Shown: one piece after another, positions 37,803-45,680 of the stretch
How positions within the stretch are numbered: position 1 is the stretch's first letter
Layout: the number at the start of each line of letters is the position of its first letter
NCBI GenBank assembly: GCA_035556495.1
Contig: DATMEW010000123.1
Location: 13,711 to 77,710, forward strand
DNA: 64,000 nucleotides
Source: CANKHJ01 sp035556495
GTDB lineage: Bacteria; Pseudomonadota; Alphaproteobacteria; Rhizobiales; Xanthobacteraceae
Direction: 5' to 3'
Notes under the pieces: generated by a model
The model's input: the letters and a program-made list of their open reading frames with translations, nothing else
What the model was told of the DNA's origin: nothing
Database searches by the model: none
Program-made: the position numbers and the translations under genes

Positions 37803-38984
37803 ATGAAGCGCAGCACTGACCGTATCCTGACCACCCATGTCGGCAGTTTGATCCGTCCCGATGAGCTTCTGAAATTCCTTGATGCTCAGCGCAAAAAGCA
37901 GTCCTACGACGAAGCAGCCTATGCGGAATGCCTGACGCGCACCGTCGCAGAGGTGGTCGCCCAGCAGGCGAAGGTGGGTATCGATATCCCCAGCGACGGG
38001 GAGTTCGGCAAGGCGATCAGTTGGTCGCAATATGCGCTCGACCGGCTCAGCGGCTTCGAGCGCCGGCCAGTGGCGCGCGATGCCAATCCTTTCAATCGGG
38101 GCGCGGACAGAACCAGATTTCCGGAATTCTATGCGGAGCTGGACGCCAAGGACGGCATCTCCAATCCGAGCGACTCCGTCGCGGTGGGCGAGGTGAAATA
38201 TACCGGGCAGGCCGCGCTCCAGCGCGATATCGACAACATGAAGGCGGCGATGAAGGCCGCCGGGGTTGAGGAAGGCTTCCTGCCGGTTGCCGCGCCCTCC
38301 AGCGTGATCCCTGACCGCAAGAATGAATATTACAAGGACGATGAGGAGCTGTTCCAGGCGATCGCGAGGGCGATGAGCACGGAATATAAGCAGATCGTCG
38401 ATGCTGGGATCGTCGTGCAGCTCGATGACGCCCGCGCCGCCGTGACTTACGACCGTATGGTGCCGCCTGCCACCAAGAGCGATTACCTCAAGTGGCTGGA
38501 GCATCAGGTCGACACCATCAACGCGTCGCTGGAGGGCATTCCGGAGGACATGGTGCGCTATCACGTCTGCTGGGGTAGCTGGCCTGGCCCGCACACCACC
38601 GACATTCCCTTCAAGGACATCGCCGATATCATCCTGCGGGTGAAGGCCGGCGCCTACGTGATCGAGGGCGCGAACCCGCGGCACGAGCATGAATGGAAGG
38701 TATGGGAGACCGTGAAACTTCCGGCGGGCCGTGTCGTCATTCCCGGCGTCATCAGCCACGCGACCAACGTGGTCGAGCATCCGGAGCTGATCGCGGAACG
38801 CATCGTGCGTTACGCCAAACTGGTGGGGCGCGAGAATGTCATCGCCGGCACGGACTGCGGCTTTGCGCAGGGGCCGTTCCACCGCCGCGTCCATCCGTCC
38901 GTGATGTGGGCGAAGTTCGAGGCGCTTGCCGAGGGCGCGAAGCTCGCCAGCCAGCAGCTTTGGGGCCGCGCCGCCGCGGCCTAG
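37803..38984 (+). CDS. Cobalamin-independent methionine synthase (MetE) C-terminal-like protein
   Basis: The 393-residue protein resembles the C-terminal catalytic half of MetE (TIM barrel): RILTTHVGSLIRPDELLKFL, GIDIPSDGEFGKAISWSQY, DAGIVVQLDDARAAVTYDRM, HVCWGSWPGPHTTDIPF (with the Cys zinc-ligand region), and NVIAGTDCGFAQG near the end. It lacks the N-terminal MetE half. Methyl transfer with an unidentified substrate is inferred; stand-alone proteins of this class are common in Rhizobiales. A GTG 18 bp upstream is another possible start. Confidence 0.9.
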   Translation: MKRSTDRILTTHVGSLIRPDELLKFLDAQRKKQSYDEAAYAECLTRTVAEVVAQQAKVGIDIPSDGEFGKAISWSQYALDRLSGFERRPVARDANPFNRGADRTRFPEFYAELDAKDGISNPSDSVAVGEVKYTGQAALQRDIDNMKAAMKAAGVEEGFLPVAAPSSVIPDRKNEYYKDDEELFQAIARAMSTEYKQIVDAGIVVQLDDARAAVTYDRMVPPATKSDYLKWLEHQVDTINASLEGIPEDMVRYHVCWGSWPGPHTTDIPFKDIADIILRVKAGAYVIEGANPRHEHEWKVWETVKLPAGRVVIPGVISHATNVVEHPELIAERIVRYAKLVGRENVIAGTDCGFAQGPFHRRVHPSVMWAKFEALAEGAKLASQQLWGRAAAA

Positions 38985-39014
38985 GGTCTGATCCAACTGC
39001 GTTGAATCAGACCC
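38984..39014. repeat. Inverted repeat downstream of MetE-like gene
   Basis: GGGTCTGAT and ATCAGACCC flank a short spacer. A T-rich tract follows (TTTTTGTTTG at 39024), so it may also serve as a terminator for the MetE-like gene. It is adjacent to the palindromic repeat copy 2. Confidence 0.65.
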
Positions 39015-39035
39015 GTCGGTTATCTTTTTGTTTGT

Positions 39036-39080
39036 GCATGATCTTTTCCGAAAACCGGTTCCCACTTTTCGGGATCATGC
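39036..39080. repeat. Rhizobiales-type intergenic palindromic repeat, copy 2
   Basis: GCATGATC at the left and GATCATGC at the right, with TTTTCCGAAAACCGGTTCCC inside. It is the inverted orientation relative to copy 1 at 2060-2104 and differs by several bases. Confidence 0.75.
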
Positions 39081-39106
39081 TCTAAGGCGGTTTGTCACGA
39101 AACGGG

Positions 39107-39133
39107 AAAGCCCGCGCCGGTCGCGGGCTTTTT
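39107..39133 (+). terminator. Intrinsic terminator
   Basis: AAAGCCCGCG / CGCGGGCTTT stem with CCGGT loop followed by TTTTT on the plus strand; A residues on the other side could make it bidirectional (MetE-like gene on one side, NAD kinase on the other). Confidence 0.85.
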
Positions 39134-39260
39134 CAATTGGCGGACTTGCTCATCGCAAGACTTGCTCACCGATGAAGAAGCATCCGCGGATGGGGCGGTC
39201 CGTGGAGCAGCGCTGTCCGTGGTCTCCGTTGGCCTGCTCAGCCGGCGGCAGCAGAGGCTC

Positions 39261-40043
39261 TCAGTAAACGAACTGCTCGCGCAGGATGCGTTCGTCCAGG
39301 CTGTGGTCGGGATCGAACAGCAGCGGCATGCCGATGGTGCGGTCCATCCTGATATCCACGGCCTGGACATGACGGACCTCGTCATGGTCGGCCACCGCGG
39401 CGACGGGTCGCTTTTCGGAATCCAGTACCTCTACGCGCACGGCCGCGCTGTCCGGCAGCAGGGCGCCGCGCCAGCGGCGGGGCCGGAAAGGGCTGATCGG
39501 CGTGACCGCCAGCAAGGAGGCGTTGATCGGGATGATCGGCCCCTGCGCGGACAGGTTATAGGCGGTCGACCCCGCCGGGGTCGCCACGAGAACGCCATCG
39601 GCGGCAAGCTCCGGCAGCCGCTCCTGACCATCGACGAGAATGCGGAGCCGGGCGGCCTGATAGGTCTGCCGGAACAGGGAGACCTCGTTGAAAGCATGAA
39701 ACTCCTGCATCGCGCCGTCCCGTCCCACGGCGCGCATGAGCAGCGGATGGATCGTGGTGGTGTGGGCCTGCGTCAGCCGGGCATGCAGATCGTCCTCGGC
39801 ATATTCGTTCATGAGGAAACCGACGGTGCCGCGATGCATCCCATAGATCGGCCGCCGCATGGTCATGAAGCGGTGCAGGGTCTGAAGCATGAAGCCGTCG
39901 CCGCCGAGCGCCACGATCACGTCGGCCTCGTCCGGATTCGCGCTGCCGTAGCGCGCCACGAGCCGTTGGCGGGCTTCCTCCGCTTCCGCGCTGGGGCTGG
40001 CCATGAAGGCAATGCGCTCGTAGCTTGGGATTTCGGATGTCAT
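39261..40043 (-). CDS. nadK: NAD kinase
   Basis: The 260-residue cytoplasmic enzyme phosphorylates NAD to NADP. The GGDG motif in DVIVALGGDGFMLQTLHRFM is near residue 45; the NE(V/A)S motif is in HAFNEVSLFRQ and the Gly-rich VATPAGSTAYNLSAQGPI segment follows. Start at MTSEIPSYERIAFMASP. It is divergent from cutA, 50 bp apart. Confidence 0.95.
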   Translation of the reverse strand: MTSEIPSYERIAFMASPSAEAEEARQRLVARYGSANPDEADVIVALGGDGFMLQTLHRFMTMRRPIYGMHRGTVGFLMNEYAEDDLHARLTQAHTTTIHPLLMRAVGRDGAMQEFHAFNEVSLFRQTYQAARLRILVDGQERLPELAADGVLVATPAGSTAYNLSAQGPIIPINASLLAVTPISPFRPRRWRGALLPDSAAVRVEVLDSEKRPVAAVADHDEVRHVQAVDIRMDRTIGMPLLFDPDHSLDERILREQFVY

Positions 40044-40093
40044 GGGAACGGCTCGCAGGGGCGCGTCGGGCGTCCGGCTGCCTTGGGGAACAG

Positions 40094-40414
40094 ATGGATC
40101 GCGCAATCCTCGTCTATACGACCTATCCCGCCCTTGTCGAGGCAGAGCAGGCCGGCCGGGCGCTGGTGGAGCGGGGTCTTGCCGCCTGCGCCAACATCCT
40201 GCCGGGCATGGTGTCGATTTACGGCTGGCAGGGCCAAATAGAACGCAGCGAGGAAGTGGTGATGCTCGTCAAGACGCGGGCGGGGCTAGAAGGTGAGGTC
40301 TGCGCGGCCGTGAAGGAGATGCATTCCTACGATACGCCGGCTGTGCTCGTTCTGCCGGTGGGGCATGTCGATCCGGATTATCATGCCTGGATCGTCGCCC
40401 AGACCAAGCGCTAA
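40094..40414 (+). CDS. cutA: Divalent-cation tolerance protein CutA
   Basis: The 106-residue trimeric PII-like-fold protein starts MDRAILVYTTYPALVEAEQA. Family motifs: GLAACANILPGMVSIYGWQG, EEVVMLVKTR, and MHSYDTPAVLVLPV. Its role in metal tolerance is historical; the true function is uncertain. It lies just before tRNA-Thr. Confidence 0.96.
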   Translation: MDRAILVYTTYPALVEAEQAGRALVERGLAACANILPGMVSIYGWQGQIERSEEVVMLVKTRAGLEGEVCAAVKEMHSYDTPAVLVLPVGHVDPDYHAWIVAQTKR

Positions 40415-40441
40415 GGAGCCACGCCGGCTTTTCCAAACGGG

Positions 40442-40516
40442 TGGTGCCGGATGAGGGGATTGAACCCCCGACCTTCGGTTTACAAAACCGCTGCTCTACC
40501 GCTGAGCTAATCCGGC
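40442..40516 (-). tRNA. tRNA-Thr(TGT)
   Basis: The acceptor GCCGGAT (from 40516) pairs with ATCCGGC. The D arm is TAGCTCAGCGGTAGAGC; the anticodon loop is TTTGTAA, giving anticodon TGT (threonine, codon ACA). The T arm is GGGGGTTCAATCCCC, and CCA is encoded at 40442-40444. It is near the prophage but its 3' end points away from it. Confidence 0.97.
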
Positions 40517-40631
40517 AATAGGGCCGTTTTTATTGGTATTTCAGCGTGTTGCAAGGGAAATAACGGTCCGCCGGACGCGCACATACCGCGAACATTGCGG
40601 TCAAGCGCCGACACAAAAAGGGGCACAGTAT

Positions 40632-40646
40632 GTTCTTGGAATGTTC
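40632..40646 (+). promoter_or_regulatory. LexA box (alphaproteobacterial SOS box)
   Basis: GTTC TTGGAAT GTTC: the GTTC-N7-GTTC direct repeat that alphaproteobacterial LexA binds. It lies 33 bp upstream of the start at 40680, so the gene is likely DNA-damage-induced. The wider sequence repeats TGTTCTTGG twice. Confidence 0.75.
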
Positions 40647-40679
40647 TTGGGTAAAGAGAGCCTGCAATATGGAGGTCTC

Positions 40680-40949
40680 ATGCTGTCTCGCACCCAATTC
40701 CCCAGCCCGTGGTCCGTGACCGAACACGAGGAAAGCTTCGACGTTTGTGACGGCTCCGGCCGCTCGCTTTTCTACGTCTACTTTGACGACGATGCCGTCC
40801 GGGCAAGCGTTCGGAATCGGATGACAAAGAAGCAGGCGAGAACGCTCGTGGACGCACTGGTGACGCTGGCCCCGCCAGACCGACGGATCAAGTCCAGCGT
40901 CCCCGATCAGCGGTTGCCTATCGCACGATTGCCGGCAGGCGAGCCCTAG
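40680..40949 (+). CDS. Small conserved protein, predicted SOS-regulated
   Basis: 89 residues. The start ATG at 40680 has an excellent ribosome binding site (TGGAGGT, 3 nt spacer); a longer frame upstream would cross the LexA box. The sequence PWSVTEHEESFDVCDGSGR, FYVYFDDD and NRMTKKQARTLVDALVTLAP resembles a small Rhizobiales family of unknown function. Its stop codon overlaps the stop of the convergent prophage lysis gene at CTAG (40946-40949). Whether it belongs to host or prophage is open. Confidence 0.8.
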   Translation: MLSRTQFPSPWSVTEHEESFDVCDGSGRSLFYVYFDDDAVRASVRNRMTKKQARTLVDALVTLAPPDRRIKSSVPDQRLPIARLPAGEP

Positions 40950-41341
40950 CGCAGGAATTCGCGCAGCCAAATCTTGATATGGCCCAGGTTGGTGACGCCG
41001 AGCCATATGAGGTTGATGGCTCCAGTAACGACGGCGGTGACGAAGACCATTCCGAGTGCGACCTGTGCTCGGAAGCCCTTCATTTCATCGACATCGGGCT
41101 TCATGATCGCGACGCTGGCGGTGACACTGGTGACGTCCCGCTTCATTTCCGCCAAGTTCGAGCGGACTTCCTCAAGGGCCTCGTACTGCTCTTTCCGGTT
41201 TTCGGAGGCGCGCCCCTGCTCCTTGAGGATGAGCTGGTTTTGCCCCTCGATCCGGCCGAGCGCCTGGGCGAGATCCAGCAACAGACCCGTGGGTTCGACA
41301 TTCGGCGGCCGGTCGCCGTCATTGGTGCCGTTCACAGGCAT
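40946..41341 (-). CDS. Phage membrane coiled-coil protein, holin candidate
   Basis: The 131-residue protein has a soluble coiled-coil N-terminus (LGRIEGQNQLILKEQGRASE and YEALEEVRSNLAEMKRD), then one hydrophobic stretch (VALGMVFVTAVVTGAINLIW) and a short C-terminal tail. It is the last gene of the lysis cassette. This topology fits a small phage lysis accessory protein or holin; similarity to DUF1515-type proteins is likely. It overlaps the outer spanin gene by 10 bp. Confidence 0.65.
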   Translation of the reverse strand: MPVNGTNDGDRPPNVEPTGLLLDLAQALGRIEGQNQLILKEQGRASENRKEQYEALEEVRSNLAEMKRDVTSVTASVAIMKPDVDEMKGFRAQVALGMVFVTAVVTGAINLIWLGVTNLGHIKIWLREFLR

Positions 41342-41547
41342 CCCCGGCGCTCAAGAAATCGGTTGTGCTCCATGATCTGGCGAATGGTTTCTGGCGTGTC
41401 GGAACGGGACGGGCGGATTGGTTCCTGACCCGCGCACACCGCGCTAGTCCCTGAACCACTTGTCGTCTGACACCCTGCCAGCAGCAACATCCCGACGAGC
41501 ATCATCGCGGGCCTTCCGGCCCTTGTCAGCGGACTTGGTCTCAGCAT
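41332..41547 (-). CDS. Outer-membrane spanin (Rz1-like lipoprotein)
   Basis: The 71-residue protein starts 103 codons' worth of overlap inside the neighbouring Rz-like frame (41444-41547 shared). Its signal ends in lipobox LLAGC (Cys near residue 25), giving a short Ser/Thr/Gly-rich lipoprotein. Rz1 genes embedded in or overlapping Rz out of frame are characteristic of two-component spanins, which fuse the inner and outer membranes at lysis. Confidence 0.8.
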   Translation of the reverse strand: MLRPSPLTRAGRPAMMLVGMLLLAGCQTTSGSGTSAVCAGQEPIRPSRSDTPETIRQIMEHNRFLERRGCL

Positions 41548-41737
41548 CGTCCCATTTCCTTTGCGTCCGGCGGGAGCCGTCCCGGTTGCCCTTGTGATAG
41601 ACGGAGAGGGCCGCAGCGGCCGTCAGGGCGGCGGCTAGGGCGTATTTGCGGAGGGGCGGGAAGAACCACGCCAGCGCGCCAGCAGACGCCATCACGGCCC
41701 CGCCAAGGCCGTACCAGGTCCAGATGGAATCCCACAT
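41444..41737 (-). CDS. Inner-membrane spanin subunit (Rz-like)
   Basis: The 97-residue protein has two hydrophobic stretches (GGAVMASAGALAWFF and YALAAALTAAAALSVY) and a basic/acidic periplasmic tail (GSRRTQRKWDDAETKSADKG). It overlaps the Rz1-like gene in another frame. It starts 3 bp after the endolysin stop. Confidence 0.75.
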   Translation of the reverse strand: MWDSIWTWYGLGGAVMASAGALAWFFPPLRKYALAAALTAAAALSVYHKGNRDGSRRTQRKWDDAETKSADKGRKARDDARRDVAAGRVSDDKWFRD

Positions 41738-41740
41738 GGC

Positions 41741-42622
41741 TCAAGCCATATCGGGAATGGCGACAGGCGCCGGCTGTCGGTCCTGCCGGGCTTGCCACCA
41801 GCGACGGCCGGCCTTGACCAGCAGGTAGCCGCCATAGCCGAGGCCAGCCACAATGGCCGCGCCGAGGGCGATCCGGACAGCCCAATCGGGAAGGGCGGCA
41901 AGGTCGGACAGGCGGGCGGTCACGGTGTCGAAATTGGCCCACGCCAGACTGCCGAGACCGGACAGGCTCGTGCCGGACTTGGCTTCCTCGACGGCAACCT
42001 TGCCTTCGGGGGTCTTGCTGATCTTGGTATCGGCTTCCGTCGCCTTGGCAGCGCCCGCGCCGGCCGTGGCCTTGCCGGGGACGGACCCCATGGCCCACGC
42101 CTGTCCGCCAGTCCGGACCTCCCGGACCCGATTGGTCCAGCCCTTGCCAAACGTGCCCCACGTCTTGAGGTCACGGAGGAAGGCCATCCGCTGGTCGCAA
42201 ATACTCCCGATCAGCGCGTCATGGTCCGGGTGCTGGTCTACGCCATCGAGAGTCTTCGCCCCAACCAGCCCGTCAATCAGCCCGGAATATAGGCCATCTG
42301 CCCGGAGCGCCCGTTGCAGCCAGCGGACGGACTGCGCCACGCCCGAGTTCACCGCCCCGTCGAACACGACATAATCGACGCCGAGCGGCAGCCGGTCCCC
42401 GGCGATCTTGTCCCAATATTGAGTCTTGTAGATCGCGTCCCGCTCCTGAGAGGTGAGGTTCCGGACGGACTGTGTGGGCAGACCACGCTGCCGGCGATAG
42501 GCGTCATAGGTGGTCTGAATGATGCCTTGATTGGTCGCCCCGCCGGGGTCTTTCGGATGGTGAACGAAGCCGCCTTCATGCCGGAGCACGCGCGAGAGCG
42601 CGGCAGAATAGTTCTGCTTCAT
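41741..42622 (-). CDS. Phage endolysin, GH108 muramidase with C-terminal membrane segment
   Basis: The 293-residue enzyme cleaves peptidoglycan at lysis. GH108 domain at residues 1-90: SRVLRHEGGFVHHPKDPGG with catalytic Glu16 in HEGG. A PG-binding-3-like domain follows (ALRADGLYSGLIDGLVG). Near the C-terminus is a hydrophobic segment (AVRIALGAAIVAGLGYGGYL) and a basic end, so it may be membrane-anchored. Good ribosome binding site (AAGGAAG). A terminator sits 20-45 bp upstream of the start. Confidence 0.92.
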   Translation of the reverse strand: MKQNYSAALSRVLRHEGGFVHHPKDPGGATNQGIIQTTYDAYRRQRGLPTQSVRNLTSQERDAIYKTQYWDKIAGDRLPLGVDYVVFDGAVNSGVAQSVRWLQRALRADGLYSGLIDGLVGAKTLDGVDQHPDHDALIGSICDQRMAFLRDLKTWGTFGKGWTNRVREVRTGGQAWAMGSVPGKATAGAGAAKATEADTKISKTPEGKVAVEEAKSGTSLSGLGSLAWANFDTVTARLSDLAALPDWAVRIALGAAIVAGLGYGGYLLVKAGRRWWQARQDRQPAPVAIPDMA

Positions 42623-42640
42623 GGCTTCCTTTCGGGCAAA

Positions 42641-42665
42641 GAAAAAGCCGCCCGGAGGGGCGGCT
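42641..42665 (-). terminator. Intrinsic terminator between SGNH-like gene and endolysin
   Basis: AGCCGCC-CGGAG-GGGCGGCT stem followed by TTTTTC on the minus strand. It lies directly upstream of the endolysin ribosome binding site and downstream of the gene ending at 42691, so it would end the upstream transcript before lysis genes. Confidence 0.85.
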
Positions 42666-42690
42666 GTTAGCTTAGATATCGGGAGACAAA

Positions 42691-43464
42691 TCAGGCCAGA
42701 ATTTCTTGGCTAATCTTCCACGCCATTCTCTCGTAAAAAGGCATATCGTAATGCAATGACGCCTCACCCCATGGGGCGTCAGGACTCGTCCACGTCACAT
42801 CACCAAAGGCACAGATGTGCGAACTGCTAATCTCGGACTTATAACGCTTGAGCGCTCTCTGGTAATGATCCCTGTAGAAGCCCGAGTATACTTCGGCGCC
42901 CAAATACGCCTTCGCATCCTGCATAGTCCCGCCACGTACCGAAATTGCAGTAGGCGGACAGTCCAAAAGGATAACCTTCGCATGAGGCTGATGGCTGGCG
43001 ATGATGCCAGACAGACTCTTAAGCCCACGGCCGAACGCCCTCGAATATAGCCTGTCACCAGGTTGGATCCGTTTAAACCGCTTCTCCAGAAGCCTTCGAA
43101 GGTCTGGCTTATCGTGGAGTTCCACGCCAATCGAGAGAAGCTTCCCATCCAACATAATCAGGGACGGATAACTGTCTCGCCAGAAGTCGATGATTATAGC
43201 ATCGAAGTCAGTGTTAGTTAATGTTTGCGTGAAGCGCCCAGATGCCTCGTATCTCATGCGCTTCAACACGTCGTCGTGTTCTTCGACGGCGCTATAAGCA
43301 TCTCCGAGCGCGGAAGCAAGATCAGACCCATTAAACTGGGAAAGGGGGTCAAACATCGCGGTAGGAATGCGATAAATTTGTCCTGCCTGGGTGGCTCCAG
43401 GTAACTTGAGCGTCACATGTTGAGCATTGCACCCGCCGATGAATAACGCTGTCTTCAACATCAT
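42691..43464 (-). CDS. SGNH/DUF6270-like protein, possibly tail-associated
   Basis: The 257-residue protein starts MMLKTALFIGGCNAQHVTLK. The opening strand with GGCNAQ, later ADIIIDFWRDSYP-like text (DFDAIIIDFWRDSYPSLI) and VILLDCPPTAI resemble hidden SGNH hydrolases (DUF6270 group, seen in polysaccharide clusters). Its GC content is clearly lower than its neighbours, a sign of recent acquisition. The ATG directly follows a 10-base G tract. It lies between the tailspike and the endolysin, so it might modify host surface glycans. Catalytic residues are not certain. Confidence 0.6.
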   Translation of the reverse strand: MMLKTALFIGGCNAQHVTLKLPGATQAGQIYRIPTAMFDPLSQFNGSDLASALGDAYSAVEEHDDVLKRMRYEASGRFTQTLTNTDFDAIIIDFWRDSYPSLIMLDGKLLSIGVELHDKPDLRRLLEKRFKRIQPGDRLYSRAFGRGLKSLSGIIASHQPHAKVILLDCPPTAISVRGGTMQDAKAYLGAEVYSGFYRDHYQRALKRYKSEISSSHICAFGDVTWTSPDAPWGEASLHYDMPFYERMAWKISQEILA

Positions 43465-43474
43465 CCCCCCCCCC
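43465..43474 (-). repeat. Ten-base G tract immediately before a start codon
   Basis: On the minus strand ten G residues run straight into ATGATG of the gene at 43464. They may act as the ribosome binding site and could change length by slippage. The tract is the longest homopolymer seen in this window. Confidence 0.8.
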
Positions 43475-43739
43475 GCGCAACGTTAGACGAAGCTCATCAA
43501 CTATCGCAATGGAAAATTGTCGCATATAACTATTAATTATACTGTATAACTACGCTTCCCTATCGATCCGCTTTAAACACACGTCTTGCTAACTCTTTTT
43601 ATTCATTCCTATCAGGTCGTCCTGCCCATGTTTGCGCGCATCATATGCTGATAGCTCAGTATTGGCATCCGGGGACAAAGGGTCAGTATCTTTCTTGGAG
43701 AATGTCGCCGGCTTCTGGACCCGAACGAAGACCATTTTA
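43475..43739. other. AT-rich intergenic gap with possible promoter
   Basis: 265 bp between the tailspike end and the SGNH-like gene. It is clearly more AT-rich than the rest. On the minus strand a perfect TATAAT (43536-43541) faces the SGNH-like gene, but no good -35 hexamer is at the usual spacing. No coding frame is convincing. Confidence 0.45.
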
Positions 43740-45665
43740 TCACTCGATTTCATAGGTTATGTCCATATACGCAAGTTGGTCGTCACCACTAAACGGATAC
43801 GACGTATCATCGCGGGTGATGTACGCTTTGTTATCGCCACCAACAAGCAGCGCACGCAAAGAAGCGCCAGTTACTCTTACCTCAATGCCGTTTCGAGAGA
43901 AGGTGCCGTTTTTTGGGGTGAACGGAAGCGTTGCCATCAGATAACCGGAGGCTGTTCCGACTGACGCGCTGTCGATCTCGAGATGAACAGTGACCCATTT
44001 GCCGATTTTCTTATATCGCGCAGCGGCGACGGTCAGGGTGCCCGGCGTGCCGCTCCCGACACTCAACGTTGGAGTCCACGTCCTCGTCCACTCAGAGGAC
44101 TCGAAAACGGTGAGCTGTCCTCCGGAACTGTCGAGGATGTCGGCCGTACAGCCTTCAAATTCTGGGTCGAATACTTGGATGTCCTGTGCACCGCTTGCGA
44201 CGCGTAGACCGAATTCAGGGGCGACGCCCGGCCCTTTGCGAACTCGCAAAGTCATAATCCGTGCATGGGAATAATCCTCAAGGACATCCACGCCGCCAGA
44301 GCCGTCGTTGTTCTCGTTGAGGCTTATCGCGTCTCGGAGGTTCACTTCCCACGAGCCGGCGCCAGCATTGCTCCGGAGAATAACAGGCCGTTCCGTTCCG
44401 TTCGTCCCGTCGATATTAAGTTTTGATAGGGCGATCTGGTCGATGCCTAGATCCGCTCCGATCTTGCAGTCGTTTACAAACCGGAAGTCGAAGGACAATG
44501 CGCCAGCGACACCGTTGTAATCCTCCGGCTGCGTGATCTTCAGCCCGGTTCCGAGAGGACAGCTGTCTAGATACACGCCGTCCATATAGATGGCCGTGAT
44601 CTGGTGGTCCTGGGCTTCACCATCGAACGCTTTAGCAGGATCAATCAGAATGATTTCATCTCGGCACATGCCGAAATGGCCGCCTGATTCCCACCAAATG
44701 CCGTCAGCGCATGTGATCCAGATATTCTTGGATAAACGCCCGTTGATCTGTTGCCCTCGCCACTCGGAAAGACCGAAGTGGATTTCGGAGGGGATAATCC
44801 CTCCGAGAGTACCGCCTGCCCGGAATGGAGATTTCTCGATTTTCAGTAAGTACGAGTTGGCGCGGTATTCAGCGAACGCCGCGTCCGAAGCCATCTGGAA
44901 CTGTGTGAACTCGTGACCGCCACCGCCGATAAGCGTCATACAGGCGTAATGGGCGTACAGGCCGACGTTATGAACTTTGGCAGCGAAGACATCATGGAGA
45001 ACGAGTGCGCGCCCTGTGTTTGTGTCCGCTGTCGCGTAGATGTTGAAATCGCGGAGGTCGATTGCACCAACGTTGTGCTGGTTTTCCTCCGGTGAGAAAT
45101 TCAGAAAGTCTCCTTGATCGTTGCTGTCGATCAAGAAATATGTCGTACCCGTTCCTCTGATCTGAGTGTGGTCTTGACGAAACACAGGAAATGCTCCGGG
45201 GGACGCAACCCGAATACTCCCCGGCAAATCAAATACCAGCGACTTTTTGCCAAGCAGAGCTGCCTTAGCGCACATATTCGAGATGCGCAGCTGATTATCA
45301 GTGATACTGTCGTCAACAACGTCATAGTCGCTGGCGCGAATTTCGTCGGACCATCGCTGTTCATTTGAGCGGCGGACTGTCCCATCATTAACCGCGAACT
45401 TTCCCAGCGCGGCCACATCCTTGAGCGCAATGGAAGTGCTCTCGTCGCTCGGCGTGACGTTGGCGGCGCCGACCACGTTATCAACCGTGTCCCACGCAGT
45501 TTCGTAGTCAGAACTTGTCTGCTTGCGGAGAATGGTGCCCGCTGCGCCGCCAGTGGCGACGCCAGCGCCTGTAGCGCCGGCCGGGCCATCAGCGCCGACT
45601 GGCCCACGCAGGAAATAGGACAAGCTGATAGCTGCCCCGCCCGAGGGCTGGCTGAATCGAAGCAT
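43740..45665 (-). CDS. Phage tailspike-like protein (right-handed beta-helix)
   Basis: The 641-residue protein has a short collagen-like start (GPVGADGPAGATGAG), a head-binding-like region, and a long middle with beta-helix text: VFDLPGSIRVASPGAFPVF, IRGTGTTYFLI, DLRDFNIYATADTNTGRALV, and GGGGHEFTQFQM. Such spikes bind and often cleave host surface polysaccharide. It lies next to the fibre gene on one side and the SGNH-like gene on the other. Confidence 0.78.
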   Translation of the reverse strand: MLRFSQPSGGAAISLSYFLRGPVGADGPAGATGAGVATGGAAGTILRKQTSSDYETAWDTVDNVVGAANVTPSDESTSIALKDVAALGKFAVNDGTVRRSNEQRWSDEIRASDYDVVDDSITDNQLRISNMCAKAALLGKKSLVFDLPGSIRVASPGAFPVFRQDHTQIRGTGTTYFLIDSNDQGDFLNFSPEENQHNVGAIDLRDFNIYATADTNTGRALVLHDVFAAKVHNVGLYAHYACMTLIGGGGHEFTQFQMASDAAFAEYRANSYLLKIEKSPFRAGGTLGGIIPSEIHFGLSEWRGQQINGRLSKNIWITCADGIWWESGGHFGMCRDEIILIDPAKAFDGEAQDHQITAIYMDGVYLDSCPLGTGLKITQPEDYNGVAGALSFDFRFVNDCKIGADLGIDQIALSKLNIDGTNGTERPVILRSNAGAGSWEVNLRDAISLNENNDGSGGVDVLEDYSHARIMTLRVRKGPGVAPEFGLRVASGAQDIQVFDPEFEGCTADILDSSGGQLTVFESSEWTRTWTPTLSVGSGTPGTLTVAAARYKKIGKWVTVHLEIDSASVGTASGYLMATLPFTPKNGTFSRNGIEVRVTGASLRALLVGGDNKAYITRDDTSYPFSGDDQLAYMDITYEIE

Positions 45666-45680
45666 GGCGATGTCTCTGAG

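Noticed and set aside
37677..39065. Long minus-strand frame opposite the MetE-like gene
   Set aside because: His/Arg-rich shadow; the plus-strand gene has family motifs.
40442..40516. tRNA-Thr as the definite phage attachment site
   Set aside because: The phage is on the 5' side of the tRNA and no duplicate end is visible.
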